The notes under the pieces: model-generated
What the model saw: only the letters and a program-made list of their open reading frames with translations
Told to the model about the DNA's origin: nothing
The model's database searches: none
Shown here: piece after piece, positions 9,301-18,068 of the stretch
Position numbering within the stretch: the stretch's first letter is position 1
How the letters are laid out: each line of letters starts with the position of its first letter
Source: Lachnospiraceae bacterium
GTDB lineage: Bacteria > Bacillota > Clostridia > Lachnospirales > Lachnospiraceae
Reading direction: 5' to 3'
Assembly (NCBI GenBank): GCA_014804675.1
Contig: JAAUZH010000011.1
Coordinates: 151,194 to 215,193 of the forward strand
Length of the DNA: 64,000 bases
Made by a program: the position numbers and the translations under genes

Positions 9301-11782
9301 ATTTTGGAAGAATCCCTGTCCATCCCGCCGGAATCCTTGCACTGGTAATAGCTGTGCCGGAAAATACACCTTCTCCTATTCCAACACCATCTGAATTACT
9401 TTTCACATAATCCGGTATATATGCAGTTCCTTCCCCATAATGGTTCGGTGTTGCCAAGGTAGTAAATTGAGAAGCCAGACAAAATGCACCTGAATTAATG
9501 AACAAGGCTTCCAAGCCTTCCGGTAAAATCACCTTTTTTAACTGTACGTCTTTTTTAGACTTTTCTCTTTGGTTTGCCGGCACGCTTGCATCTGTATCCT
9601 GTCCGGCAAATGCCCATCCCCCAATTTCTTTCAAAGCTGAACAGCCTGATAAATCCAGCTCTTCTATCTGACAGCCGAAGAAAGAACGGGCCCCGATTTT
9701 CTCCAATGTAGAGCTGACAAGCTTATTTGGAACAGTTCCTATAGTCAATGAGGTCACTCCCGCATTGAAAAAGGTTCTGCTTGGAATACTATCGATACTG
9801 TCTGGCAATTCTACCGTTGTAAGCTTGAGGCATTCCTCAAAAATACCATCTCCAAGCTCCACTTGGGAGGAATTTTTCTGAACTTTTATATTAACAAGAC
9901 TGCCACACCCTTTAAATGCATTGTTGCCGATTGCAGAAACCGAAGCAGGCAGTTTATTAGCATCCTGTTCTTCTCCTATAGTTACCAGGCTGCTGCAGTT
10001 GGCAAAAGCCGCTTCTTTAATTATAAACACTTCTTTCGCAGCGGAATAATCCGGCAGCACCACATTAGTCAACAACGTATTTTCTGCTAATGCCTTAACT
10101 CCTAAGCTTCTTTCATTACCTGACTTTGCCGCATTCCCATTATAGCTCCACTGAAAGCTTTCTAATTGGCTTTCGCCGTAAAATGCTTGTTCTCCTACTG
10201 TAATGACACTGGCAGGCAATACAACTTCCTTTAATGCGGCACATTGTTCAAAAGCAGATTTTCCTATCGCCGTTAGTTGGGCACAGTTGTTTAAAAAGCT
10301 GATATCCTCCAGGACTGCCTTACAAAATGCTTCCTCTCCGATAGAAGACAGTTTGCTGTCACTTCCAATCACAGCTTCTTTTAAACCGCCACAGCCCATG
10401 AAAGCCTTTGGGGGAATCAGAGTCCATGAAGCGGGAATATTCACATAAGTAATACTCGTACAGTTTTCAAAAATAGAAGCGCTTTTGTCTGTTACAGATA
10501 CATATTCCGGAATAATCACTTTCCCTTCATCAATACGGGAACTGCTTCCCAATGTATCTAGGGGCGTATGGTAAAATACTGCTTCACTAAAGAAAAGGTT
10601 ATTGCCACCAGCCTGTCTGTCCGGCAGGGTGATTTTTTGAAGTTTAGAGTCTTCAAAAGCATACCCGTCAAACGTTCCAAGACTTGTACAGTTTGACAAA
10701 TCAAGGCTGGAAACATTTGCGCCTGAAAATGCCTTGCTTCCAATCTTTTCCAACTTGGCAGCTTCTCCATTTACCTCAACTTCCATACCGCCTTGGGCAC
10801 CTGAATTTAAAAATGCAGAAACCGGTATATTAGTAATGCTTGAGCCAATGGTTACACTTGTTAGACTGGTGCATTTTGCAAAAATAGAAGTAGCATGTTG
10901 AATGGCATGTGCATCCACTGTATCCGGAATAATAATCTTGGTAAGCCCTGCACACTGCTCAAATGCATTACTGCCAACTGTCTCCAGGTAAGGAGGCAGT
11001 GAGTCCTCCGTGCTTCCTGATATGATCTTAGCCAGCTTCGAACAATTATAAAATGCCTGGTCGTCTATCTTAGTAATTGTGTCTGGGAATGTAACAGCTG
11101 TCATGGAACAATTCATAAACTCCCCTTCCGGAATTTCTTTTACCCCCATACATGTCTGCAATCGGAAAGCGGTTGCCTTTTTGGCATATCCAAGTCCCTT
11201 TAAGCTCTTGATATCCCCAGCCTTTTCATACTCTGAAAAGTCAATTTCTCCTGTATAACTGCTTAAGTCATCCACCGTCATGGAAGAATATCTATCTTCA
11301 CTTCCTAAAATACGGAGAGAAAGCCCTTTTAAAAGCGCCTCATCGGAAATAACCGTACTTGCTGCACTGCCGCTTTTCACTTCCTTCACATTTCCCAGAA
11401 TGATATCCTCAGCTTCCTCCTGCTGAATCTGATCGGACACATTGTTTTCAGAATGATTCTGTTTCTCCAGGCCTTCCGTATCCTCTTTCGAAAGATCATC
11501 CTGCACCTGTTGCAAACTGCCTGTTTCATTCCTGGAAACAGAATCCTCCCCATCCTGTTGAGACGCACCTGCTTCTTCACTCTCTTTTGCTGCTTCTATA
11601 TTTTCTTCAGCAGCCGAAGCCTGCTTAGCTTCCAACTCATCATCTGTCTTTTCCTTCGCTTGGACATTTGCTACATTCCATGTTACATTTCCAAGCCGCA
11701 CATCAAAGCAGCTGCTTGTGAGAACCATAGAACATGCTAAAAACATACTTATTGACTGTTTCCAAAATCTCCTTTTTATCAT
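6356..11782 (-). CDS. Large secreted BspA-type leucine-rich repeat protein
   Basis: Secreted surface protein of 1808 residues. The signal peptide starts MIKRRFWKQSISMFLACSMVLTSS. An acidic, Glu/Ser/Gln-rich linker follows (to about residue 130), then a long array of LRR_5 (TpLRR/BspA) repeats with the I-x-x-x-AF-x-x-C-x-x-L pattern. Next is a stretch with Ig-like/bacterial-Ig character (about 1180-1620), and a C-terminal cluster of nearly identical 23-residue repeats ending in a Lys-rich tail. No LPXTG is seen, so wall attachment is unclear. I chose the ATG at 11782: it follows AAAGGAGTCAAG and begins a signal peptide, while the upstream ATG at 11857 lies almost on the predicted transcription start. 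Such proteins often act as adhesins; the ligand is unknown. Confidence 0.88.
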   Translation of the reverse strand: MIKRRFWKQSISMFLACSMVLTSSCFDVRLGNVTWNVANVQAKEKTDDELEAKQASAAEENIEAAKESEEAGASQQDGEDSVSRNETGSLQQVQDDLSKEDTEGLEKQNHSENNVSDQIQQEEAEDIILGNVKEVKSGSAASTVISDEALLKGLSLRILGSEDRYSSMTVDDLSSYTGEIDFSEYEKAGDIKSLKGLGYAKKATAFRLQTCMGVKEIPEGEFMNCSMTAVTFPDTITKIDDQAFYNCSKLAKIISGSTEDSLPPYLETVGSNAFEQCAGLTKIIIPDTVDAHAIQHATSIFAKCTSLTSVTIGSSITNIPVSAFLNSGAQGGMEVEVNGEAAKLEKIGSKAFSGANVSSLDLSNCTSLGTFDGYAFEDSKLQKITLPDRQAGGNNLFFSEAVFYHTPLDTLGSSSRIDEGKVIIPEYVSVTDKSASIFENCTSITYVNIPASWTLIPPKAFMGCGGLKEAVIGSDSKLSSIGEEAFCKAVLEDISFLNNCAQLTAIGKSAFEQCAALKEVVLPASVITVGEQAFYGESQLESFQWSYNGNAAKSGNERSLGVKALAENTLLTNVVLPDYSAAKEVFIIKEAAFANCSSLVTIGEEQDANKLPASVSAIGNNAFKGCGSLVNIKVQKNSSQVELGDGIFEECLKLTTVELPDSIDSIPSRTFFNAGVTSLTIGTVPNKLVSSTLEKIGARSFFGCQIEELDLSGCSALKEIGGWAFAGQDTDASVPANQREKSKKDVQLKKVILPEGLEALFINSGAFCLASQFTTLATPNHYGEGTAYIPDYVKSNSDGVGIGEGVFSGTAITSARIPAGWTGILPKYTFELCLNMTSLDFLVNTNLSGLGESCFGGCIYLKDIHLAGNHTIKNIGKQCFELCTGIQSTQDSSMTLPASLEAIGERAFYDTAFQHLDLSGNDKLQTVGQGAFRENNELATVNWSPSMSVMPRECFANDGKLKQVNFQSVKEIQQNAFSACIALDLSGTNLDSVEIIGNNAFQGCKSLNAVKFGPNLKSIGNNAFYQCAEIETADGNVNKTMSDSYKISFDFSNATSLTKISTSAFAQTAMTEFDISKTAVETVEGSICKSCELLKEVNFGTSVKYISVDALAGCPKLEKVSLYSTTVIEPKAFNSRSDISKDTTDYRVSITVKPAKEAIKVGINETMDFPYYVHMENSDKNAPELKAFRYIVVGDLQNSVPESDREQIFMAVSGNVEGYFINTYDNDTTRISGQYVNSEGGMSDNFDSQSSYKKNDAETNKKAVDVFRVTGVKEGSYPLYVCCQVQFPLNNSYETGSCIKTDFTTKYQVEVIKAWYQADLYRNYDNKNGVDGELQANSVTNLQVDAKNEKPKIYYDLKYSDKEMDSSNIKDWNVTVVSDNPSVMYPGKNASDGTAKITGATPGTITTTVAENNKNNQSQKYFYLIPAGVGTAHITVYPASHPAGSANAGQYAKRFTYTVSADLRSVQLIVPSEKRILNPGQSAQIETKITNCLNQTVTVTSAAELAKYTNNKLVYTSNCPELLTVNQNGLVKAVSAESKQKSVDVSVIATKSDGKTVSAKGTISVKWPEIKEGENYQDAATGAVVTVSKKGDKDGEVTYQKAASTTETTIKIPSTVTIAGVEYKVTKIASSAFKNNKKLKSITIPASVTEIGSKAFYNCTALKKITIGSNVTTIGSSAFYNCKALTSVTIGKKVTSIGSKAFYNCTALKKITIGSNVTTIGSSAFYNCKALTSVTIGKKVTSIGSKAFYNCKKLKKITIKSTVLAKVGSKAFKNIYKKAVIKVPKKKLADYKVLLKGKGQAKTVKIKK
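6530..6805 (-). repeat. Two near-identical 138-bp tandem repeats in the leucine-rich protein gene
   Basis: Units at 6530-6667 and 6668-6805 differ at only a few positions; a third, diverged start follows at 6806. Each unit encodes two 23-residue leucine-rich repeats (AFYNCTALKKITIGSNVTTI and AFYNCKALTSVTIGKKVTSI). The similarity at DNA level points to recent duplication or gene conversion and to possible copy-number variation. Confidence 0.85.
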
Positions 11783-11865
11783 CTTGACTCCTTTCTCATG
11801 ACTTCTCTTATGTATTATCTGATTCATTGTCTTTTGCTTACAGATATTTCTCTGCAACTGTTATA

Positions 11866-11895
11866 AGTATACTACATCTTTTTTCACCTTGTAAA
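11866..11895 (-). promoter_or_regulatory. Promoter of the leucine-rich surface protein gene
   Basis: TTTACA (11890-11895), an 18-bp spacer and TATACT (11866-11871) on the minus strand. The predicted start near 11860 leaves a leader of about 80 nt to the ATG at 11782. Confidence 0.6.
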
Positions 11896-11915
11896 GTATA
11901 AAACTTGGAAGAAAA

Positions 11916-11947
11916 AAAGAACTGCCATTGAAAATTGACAGTTCTTT
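11916..11947 (-). terminator. Terminator after the ClpX-like gene
   Basis: A 9-bp stem AAAGAACTG/CAGTTCTTT around a 14-nt loop. On the minus strand the stem runs into a run of T (complement of 11912-11918), 40 bp after the ClpX-like stop. Confidence 0.75.
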
Positions 11948-11985
11948 CCAAATACAATCCGCTTTATGAATATTACAATATGCCC

Positions 11986-13620
11986 TTATCCTCTTATCTC
12001 AATAACCGGGCCTCCGGTTCCATTGATATAATCCCCGGTAATCGTTACCTTTCCAATATTCTGGTCCTTTGGAATCTCATACATAATATCCAGCATGAAC
12101 TCCTCAATGATCGCACGAAGCGCTCTTGCACCCGTCTCCTTTTCCATTGCCTTCTTTGCAATGGCCTTTAGTGCAGAATCATCAAATTCCAGCTTTACTT
12201 CATCTAAATCCAGCAGTTTCTGATACTGCTTTAAAATAGCATTTTTCGGCTCCTTTAAAATCTGAATCAACATTTCTTCCGTAAGGGCATCTAAGGTAAA
12301 TACAATAGGAAGGCGGCCTATGAACTCCGGTATCATACCGAACTTTTTCAAATCCTCGATTTCCACATTTTTATGGATATTTTTCTCCTTGTCAAACTTA
12401 TCCTTTAAGTCCGCATTATAACCAATGGAGGTCTGTTTATTCAATCTTTGCTTGATGATTTCATCCAAATCCGGAAAAGCTCCGCCGCAGATAAATAAAA
12501 TATTCCTGGTATTGATTGTAGTTAATGGAACCATGGCATTCTTGCTGTTAGCGCCTACCGGCACCTCCACGTCTGCTCCTTCTAACAGCTTTAACATACC
12601 CTGCTGTACCGATTCACCGGATACATCCCGGGAATTGGTATTTTTCTTTTTGGCAATCTTATCGATTTCATCAATAAAGATAATGCCTCTTTCTGCCTTT
12701 TCCACATCATTTTCCGCAGCTGCCAACAGCTTGGAAACAACGCTTTCAATATCGTCCCCGATATATCCGGCTTCCGTTAGGGAAGTAGCATCTGTAATCG
12801 CAAGGGGTACATCCAAAAGCCTTGCCAGTGTTTTTACCAGATAGGTCTTCCCACAGCCTGTAGGCCCAATCATCAGCATATTGGATTTTTCAATTTCTAT
12901 TTCATCCATAGTATCTGTTGCAACTCTCTTATAATGATTGTATACCGCTACGGAAATTACCTTTTTGGCATAATCCTGTCCAACGATATAGTCGTCTAAC
13001 TGCGCCTTGATCTTATGAGGAGCCGGAATGTTTTTAATGTCAAGAGCCGGATCTGCCTTTTCTTTTTTCTTTTTCTTCTTCAGCTTCTGCTTGTTGGGAA
13101 TGCCTCCTTCTCCCTGGAGATCGGATATATTCACAAAACTGATGTTGGGAAACTGTTGCTGCATCTTCTCCATATCCAGGTCCCCAAACTGTCCCATCAT
13201 GTTAGGGTTGAGCATTCCCTGATAGTCAAACTGACTTACTGCATCCATGGTCTTGTGCATACAGTCATTGCATACGCAAATATTGTTCGGAAGCTTGAAC
13301 TGTTTTCCTGTCTTGCTTTCCGGACGACGGCATACAAAGCATACGTCCTCGTATTCCTTATCGTCCTCTTCTTCGGCCGATTCTTCATTTGATTCGGACA
13401 TTTCCTGTTCCGGGGCAGAATCTGTTTCCATTTCCTCCGGCTCCTGTTCTTCTTCATAATCATCTTCCGAAATTTCTAATACTTCCTCTTCCATCTCCTC
13501 TTCTTCTCTTATATGAAGCTTCTGCGAAATCTCCTGCTCTTCCATGAAATCGTCCTCTTCCTCCGATTCCAATTCCTCATTGAAAAAGATTTCGTCTGTT
13601 TCATCATAATAGTTTGACAT
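11986..13620 (-). CDS. Divergent ClpX-like AAA+ unfoldase
   Basis: AAA+ ATPase of 544 residues, against about 420 for ordinary ClpX. The extra length is an acidic N-terminal tract (about 1-92, mostly Glu/Asp) and a Lys-rich linker (about 178-190). A zinc finger follows the acidic tract (C94-x2-C97 and C117-x2-C120, with an additional C115). Seen: Walker A GPTGCGKT (252-259), Walker B IIFIDEIDK, the pore loop GYIG (GYVG in ClpX), sensor-2 GARALRAI. Two landmarks differ from ClpX: the ClpP-docking loop IGF reads IGY, and the RKH pore loop region reads ANSKNA. It may be a ClpX paralogue with its own substrates and altered or no ClpP docking. It lies 25 bp after htrA, probably in one operon. Confidence 0.85.
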   Translation of the reverse strand: MSNYYDETDEIFFNEELESEEEDDFMEEQEISQKLHIREEEEMEEEVLEISEDDYEEEQEPEEMETDSAPEQEMSESNEESAEEEDDKEYEDVCFVCRRPESKTGKQFKLPNNICVCNDCMHKTMDAVSQFDYQGMLNPNMMGQFGDLDMEKMQQQFPNISFVNISDLQGEGGIPNKQKLKKKKKKEKADPALDIKNIPAPHKIKAQLDDYIVGQDYAKKVISVAVYNHYKRVATDTMDEIEIEKSNMLMIGPTGCGKTYLVKTLARLLDVPLAITDATSLTEAGYIGDDIESVVSKLLAAAENDVEKAERGIIFIDEIDKIAKKKNTNSRDVSGESVQQGMLKLLEGADVEVPVGANSKNAMVPLTTINTRNILFICGGAFPDLDEIIKQRLNKQTSIGYNADLKDKFDKEKNIHKNVEIEDLKKFGMIPEFIGRLPIVFTLDALTEEMLIQILKEPKNAILKQYQKLLDLDEVKLEFDDSALKAIAKKAMEKETGARALRAIIEEFMLDIMYEIPKDQNIGKVTITGDYINGTGGPVIEIRG

Positions 13621-13644
13621 AGTATTCTCCTTTTAATTTTCTGC

Positions 13645-15012
13645 TTAAGAATCCACACGGCCTCCTAACGTTACCGTTACGGTATTTTCCTGATATCCGG
13701 ACGGACTTCCCTGCATGATTTTTATTTCAACGGTACTTCCCTTTTCATAACATTCCAATAAAGATGTCAATTCTTCCATGGTACGTACTTTTTCTCCATC
13801 GAATTCCACGATAATGTCACCTTTGACAAGGCCGGCATTGGCAGCGCCTGTACCTGAAAATACCTGTGTTACATAAACTCCTTCCGGAAGTCCGTATGCC
13901 TCTTGGACCTCACTGGTAACACTGATTCCCACAATTCCTAAATATGCCTTTTGCGCTTCCTCCACTTTCGTTCTCGTGGTTTTCGTCATAAGCTCTTCAA
14001 TAATGGGCTTTGCTGTGGAAATAGGAATGGCATACCCCATGCCCTCAATAACGCTTCCGCCAATCTTGCTGGAATTGATTCCTATTACTTCGCCTCTGGC
14101 ATTTAATAATGCACCTCCTGAATTTCCCGGATTGATGGCTGCGTCTGTCTGAATCAGGCAGGCTGTATTTTCTTCTATTGTATATTCTCTGTTGGTTGCA
14201 CTGATTACACCAGTAGTAACGGATTGTCCATAGCCTAAGGCATTTCCGATAGCAATAGCCGGTTCTCCCACCTTCAGTACGTCCGAATTTCCTAAAGAAG
14301 CCACCTTAATAGCCTCTCTGGTCTCCCGGGAAATATTTTCCAGCGGAATGGCAATCACCGCCAAATCTACATCGGCATTGGTTCCCTTGACCACTGCATC
14401 GGCAGTTGTATCATCGATGAATTGAACCGCTAAAGAAGTTGCATCCTCTACTACATGATTGTTGGTTGCAATCAGCAGTTCCGTATCATTCTGCCCTACG
14501 ATAATGCCGGAACCGCTGCCCGGTGATTCGGATTCTGTTCTAAAATTGTGGAATCCAAAATAGTTATCTTCCTCCACCTTATACATTCCTGTGATAGACA
14601 CTACGGAAGGCATTGTATTTTCCACTACCTGGCTTACATCGCTGACCACCGTATCTCCTGATATATTTGCAGTAGCGATTTCTTCTGCCTCTTTCACGAT
14701 ATCCTGATCGGCAACGGCATGATTGGTGTTTTCCGTAATGGACATACTTTCACTTTTTTCCTGTGCCGTTTCGCCAGGAGCCAAATGGAGCATGATTACT
14801 ATAATGCTGCCGGCACAAAGTCCAAATACCACTCCAGATAAAGCCATTCCTGCCACTTTCTTAAAGATGCCGCCTTTCTCTTTCTGCTTCTTCGGTTCCG
14901 GCGGAATGGGATTTGCCGGACTCATAGAGACGTTTTGGGAAGACGCATCCATATTTCCTGAATAAGAGCCATAGTAATTGGGATACTGATTGTTATTGTT
15001 GCTTTCATACAT
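13645..15012 (-). CDS. HtrA-type serine protease with PDZ domain
   Basis: Membrane-anchored quality-control protease of 455 residues. An Asn/Ser/Pro-rich cytoplasmic N-terminus (1-50) and one membrane segment (about 55-77) precede a trypsin-like domain with the triad H186 (TNNHVVED), D216 (NADVDLAV) and S298 (NPGNSGGAL). A PDZ domain occupies about 350-450 (VSGTGAANAGLVKGDIIVEFDG). This is the usual HtrA/DegP layout of Firmicutes. It degrades misfolded exported proteins at the cell surface, which fits the neighbouring load of secreted and glycan-assembly proteins. It is the first gene of a probable two-gene unit with the ClpX-like gene, pairing an outside protease with an inside unfoldase. 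Confidence 0.93.
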   Translation of the reverse strand: MYESNNNNQYPNYYGSYSGNMDASSQNVSMSPANPIPPEPKKQKEKGGIFKKVAGMALSGVVFGLCAGSIIVIMLHLAPGETAQEKSESMSITENTNHAVADQDIVKEAEEIATANISGDTVVSDVSQVVENTMPSVVSITGMYKVEEDNYFGFHNFRTESESPGSGSGIIVGQNDTELLIATNNHVVEDATSLAVQFIDDTTADAVVKGTNADVDLAVIAIPLENISRETREAIKVASLGNSDVLKVGEPAIAIGNALGYGQSVTTGVISATNREYTIEENTACLIQTDAAINPGNSGGALLNARGEVIGINSSKIGGSVIEGMGYAIPISTAKPIIEELMTKTTRTKVEEAQKAYLGIVGISVTSEVQEAYGLPEGVYVTQVFSGTGAANAGLVKGDIIVEFDGEKVRTMEELTSLLECYEKGSTVEIKIMQGSPSGYQENTVTVTLGGRVDS

Positions 15013-15168
15013 AATAAAAACCTCTTTTCTACCTATACTTTCATCAGACTGCGTTCTTTTCTCTTATAAGATAAACAAAGTATAAGTAGGAATTGTGTTC
15101 TTTTTGTGATAAAAAAATGTGCAAAAAATGAAGTTTTTTCCATTCCCACAAGGCGGATACCAGACAAG

Positions 15169-16995
15169 TTACTCTACGGTCACGCTCTTTGCAAGATTTC
15201 TCGGTTTATCCACGTCACAGCCTTTTCCCACTGCCACATAATACCCAAAAAGCTGTAAAGGAATAATTGCCAGAGAGTTGGTAAAATAATCATTGGTTTT
15301 GGGAATGTAGATTACATAATCAGCGGCTTTTTCAATCTCACAATTCCCTTCATTGGTTACTGCAAGCAGAAAGGCTCCTCTTGCCTTTACTTCTACCATA
15401 TTGCTTATGATTTTTGCATAAAGCGCCGGCTGAGTAGCCACCGCTGCTACCAAAGTTCCCTCTTCAATCAGGGAAATGGTGCCATGCTTTAATTCTCCTG
15501 CCGCATAAGCCTCGGAATGAATGTAGGAAATTTCCTTCAGTTTCAAAGAGCCTTCCAGGGAAATGGAATAATCAATTCCCCTTCCAATAAAGAAAATGTC
15601 CTTTGCTCCAATATAGCGGTTTGCAAAGCGCTGAATCTTTTCTTTATTGCCAAGCAGCAGCTCGATTTGATCCGGAATCTTTTTCAAATCTTCTATCATA
15701 GAGCGGAATTCTTCCTGGGAAACAGTCTTCTTTGCCTGAGCCATTTTCATGGCAAGCAAGTATAAGGCAATCAACTGTGCACTGTATGCCTTTGTAGTAG
15801 CCACTGCTATTTCCGGTCCTGCCCATGTATACATGACGTTATCCGCTTCTCGTGCAATAGAGCTTCCAACCACGTTCACAATTCCAAGCACCTTGAAGCC
15901 TCGTTTTTTAGACTCCCGCAAAGCAGCCAGCGTATCTGCCGTTTCACCGGACTGACTAATGACGATTACCATGGCACCCTCTTCCAGAATCGGATTCCGG
16001 TAACGGAATTCTGAAGCCAGGTCCACCTCTACGGGTATCCTTGCCAGCCCTTCTATCACATATTTCCCTGTTACTCCTGTGTGATAAGCGGAACCACAGG
16101 CTACAATATGAATCTTTTTCACAGCCTCCAGCTCTTCATTGCTCATATGAAGCTCTTCGATTTCAATATCGTCTCCTTTCAGTCTTGGAAGCAGCGTATC
16201 TGATACCGTCTTGGGCTGTTCATACATTTCTTTTAACATAAAATGCTCATAGCCGGCTTTTTCCGCCGCATTTGCATCCCATTCAATATAAACAGGCTCC
16301 TTTGTGATTTCTTCCTCATCCATGGTATAAAAATGCATATGATCCTGTCGAAGCCTTACAATCTCCTGGTTTTCCACATAATATACTTTTCTTGTATATT
16401 TCAGGATAGCCGGAACATCTGAGGCGATAAAACAGCCTGTTTCGTTTTGCCCTACAATCAAAGGGCTATCCTTTCTCACTGCAAACAGCTGATCCGGATG
16501 ATCCGCAAAAATAATCCCCAGTCCATAAGAACCTTCCACCCGGTTCAAAACCTTTGTAATGGCCTCCAGAGGATTTCCTTTGTAATAATAATCCAGAAGC
16601 TGTGCAACCACTTCCGTGTCCGTTTCCGAAACAAACTGATAATCCCTTTCCTCCAGCATATGACGAAGCTTTAAATAATTTTCAATAATGCCATTATGAA
16701 CAACCGCAATCGTACATTCTTTATTGAAATGGGGATGGGCATTGGTCATATTGGGAACACCATGGGTAGCCCATCTCGTATGCCCTACACCAATGTGCCC
16801 CGGCATGGTCGCCCCACCGTGGGTCAGTTCTTCCAACACCTTCAGCCTGCCCGGTTCCTTCGTAATGTTAACCTTATTCCCGTCAAATACTGCCATTCCC
16901 GTGGAATCATATCCTCTATACTCCAGCTTGGCCAGTCCATCTAAAATAATGGGCGCAGCTTCTTGTGTTCCAATATACCCTACGATTCCGCACAT
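15169..16995 (-). CDS. glmS: Glutamine--fructose-6-phosphate aminotransferase
   Basis: GlmS makes glucosamine-6-phosphate, the entry to UDP-GlcNAc for peptidoglycan and surface glycans. Length 608 is normal. The N-terminal glutaminase begins with the nucleophile Cys2 (MCGIVGYIG); two SIS domains follow (SQSGETADT at about 349 and the C-terminal block ending LAKSVTVE). It begins 3 bp after the stop of the preceding glycosyltransferase gene, so there is no space for the glmS ribozyme that controls this gene in many Firmicutes. Here its level would follow the glycan operon. A second, ribozyme-controlled copy elsewhere is possible. Confidence 0.96.
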   Translation of the reverse strand: MCGIVGYIGTQEAAPIILDGLAKLEYRGYDSTGMAVFDGNKVNITKEPGRLKVLEELTHGGATMPGHIGVGHTRWATHGVPNMTNAHPHFNKECTIAVVHNGIIENYLKLRHMLEERDYQFVSETDTEVVAQLLDYYYKGNPLEAITKVLNRVEGSYGLGIIFADHPDQLFAVRKDSPLIVGQNETGCFIASDVPAILKYTRKVYYVENQEIVRLRQDHMHFYTMDEEEITKEPVYIEWDANAAEKAGYEHFMLKEMYEQPKTVSDTLLPRLKGDDIEIEELHMSNEELEAVKKIHIVACGSAYHTGVTGKYVIEGLARIPVEVDLASEFRYRNPILEEGAMVIVISQSGETADTLAALRESKKRGFKVLGIVNVVGSSIAREADNVMYTWAGPEIAVATTKAYSAQLIALYLLAMKMAQAKKTVSQEEFRSMIEDLKKIPDQIELLLGNKEKIQRFANRYIGAKDIFFIGRGIDYSISLEGSLKLKEISYIHSEAYAAGELKHGTISLIEEGTLVAAVATQPALYAKIISNMVEVKARGAFLLAVTNEGNCEIEKAADYVIYIPKTNDYFTNSLAIIPLQLFGYYVAVGKGCDVDKPRNLAKSVTVE

Positions 16996-16998
16996 ATT

Positions 16999-18003
16999 CT
17001 ATTCTCCTTCTTTGTCTGCATTTTTTCCATATCCCTTTGTGGCATCAATGCCGGAAACCTCCCATTTCATCTGATACCGCCTCCAGTAATCCTTGTTTGC
17101 AGTAAATCTTTTGATCCAGCTCTTGGGAAGCTTTTTATAATTTCTTCCTAATTTATATCCCAGCAGCCTAAAGCCGCAGTTTATATAAAATTTCAGTAAT
17201 TCTTTTCGTCTCTTTTTCTTTTGAAAATGTTCCCGGGTAAGCTTTACCAGTTTTTTCCCTTCCGCTTCTGAAGGAATGCCTTCAAATACCTCAGGATGGT
17301 CCGCCTGGGAAACGCCTAAATCAAAGTTTCGCTTAAACTGCTCCTTATTGGTATAATCATGGGAATGATACACTCTTGCCCCTGACGCATATACAATGGA
17401 GTAGCCTGCACGAACCGCTTTTGAAGCGAAAATCATATCCTCATTAAAAATGGTATGCCTGACAAAGCCGCCTAATTCCACGAAGACATCTCTTTTATAA
17501 GCTGCACATACATTGGAACAAAAAAATGTTTTGATTCCAAGCCGCTCCAAATCCTTTTCGGATTTCTCCACATCTCCCTCCGGGTAATTGAAAGACCGCA
17601 CAAAGCTTTCTATTTCTGTTGCCCCCTGTCTGGGCAATTGTCTGGCATAAGAAATAGCCACCTTCTCCTTTTGCAAAGGTTCCAACAGCTTTTCAATCAG
17701 AAACTCATCCGCCGGAACCGCATCCTGGGTCATCATGACAAATACATCTGCATCTGAATACCTTACTCCCCGGTTTCTGGTGTTTCCGTGATCAAACTCC
17801 CGCTTGGAATGATGATAGACCACCACATTCCTATATTTTTCCTTAAAAGTAGTTCCATAAATCAGCTGATTGAAATATCGTTCTTCTGTATTCATCAATA
17901 TGATTTTTTCTACAGGGACGGTTTGTTTGGAAAGCATATCCATCAAGGAAAAAAATACTTTGTCCGGTCTGTAGATAGGTATTATAACATCAACTCTGTT
18001 CAT
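16999..18003 (-). CDS. GT2 glycosyltransferase, rhamnosyltransferase-like
   Basis: Cytosolic, membrane-associated glycosyltransferase of 334 residues. The GT-A fold starts VDVIIPIYRPDKVFFSLMDML; the nucleotide-sugar region is NTRNRGVRYSDADVFVMMTQDAVP (DxD-like TQDA at about 92-96) and the catalytic base region is FNEDMIFASKAVRAGY (about 184-199). The pattern resembles RfbF/RgpF-like rhamnosyltransferases, which fits the dTDP-rhamnose genes in this window. The C-terminal 100 residues are basic and aromatic, suited to membrane contact. Acceptor and donor cannot be fixed from sequence. It lies between the LCP and glmS genes in the long operon. Confidence 0.85.
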   Translation of the reverse strand: MNRVDVIIPIYRPDKVFFSLMDMLSKQTVPVEKIILMNTEERYFNQLIYGTTFKEKYRNVVVYHHSKREFDHGNTRNRGVRYSDADVFVMMTQDAVPADEFLIEKLLEPLQKEKVAISYARQLPRQGATEIESFVRSFNYPEGDVEKSEKDLERLGIKTFFCSNVCAAYKRDVFVELGGFVRHTIFNEDMIFASKAVRAGYSIVYASGARVYHSHDYTNKEQFKRNFDLGVSQADHPEVFEGIPSEAEGKKLVKLTREHFQKKKRRKELLKFYINCGFRLLGYKLGRNYKKLPKSWIKRFTANKDYWRRYQMKWEVSGIDATKGYGKNADKEGE

Positions 18004-18068
18004 ATCTTTCCTTTTTGCACAAATAGACGGCGCTGCAAAACAGCTCCGTCCTATTTAGCTTCTTTCTT

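Noticed and set aside
11783..11857. Upstream ATG at 11857 as start of the leucine-rich surface protein
   Set aside because: It lies at the predicted transcription start, without a ribosome binding site, and would put 25 polar residues before the signal peptide.
15013..15168. Possible terminator after glmS and promoter of htrA
   Set aside because: Only A/T-rich short self-complementary stretches (AAAAAA/TTTTTT) and no convincing -35/-10 pair were seen.
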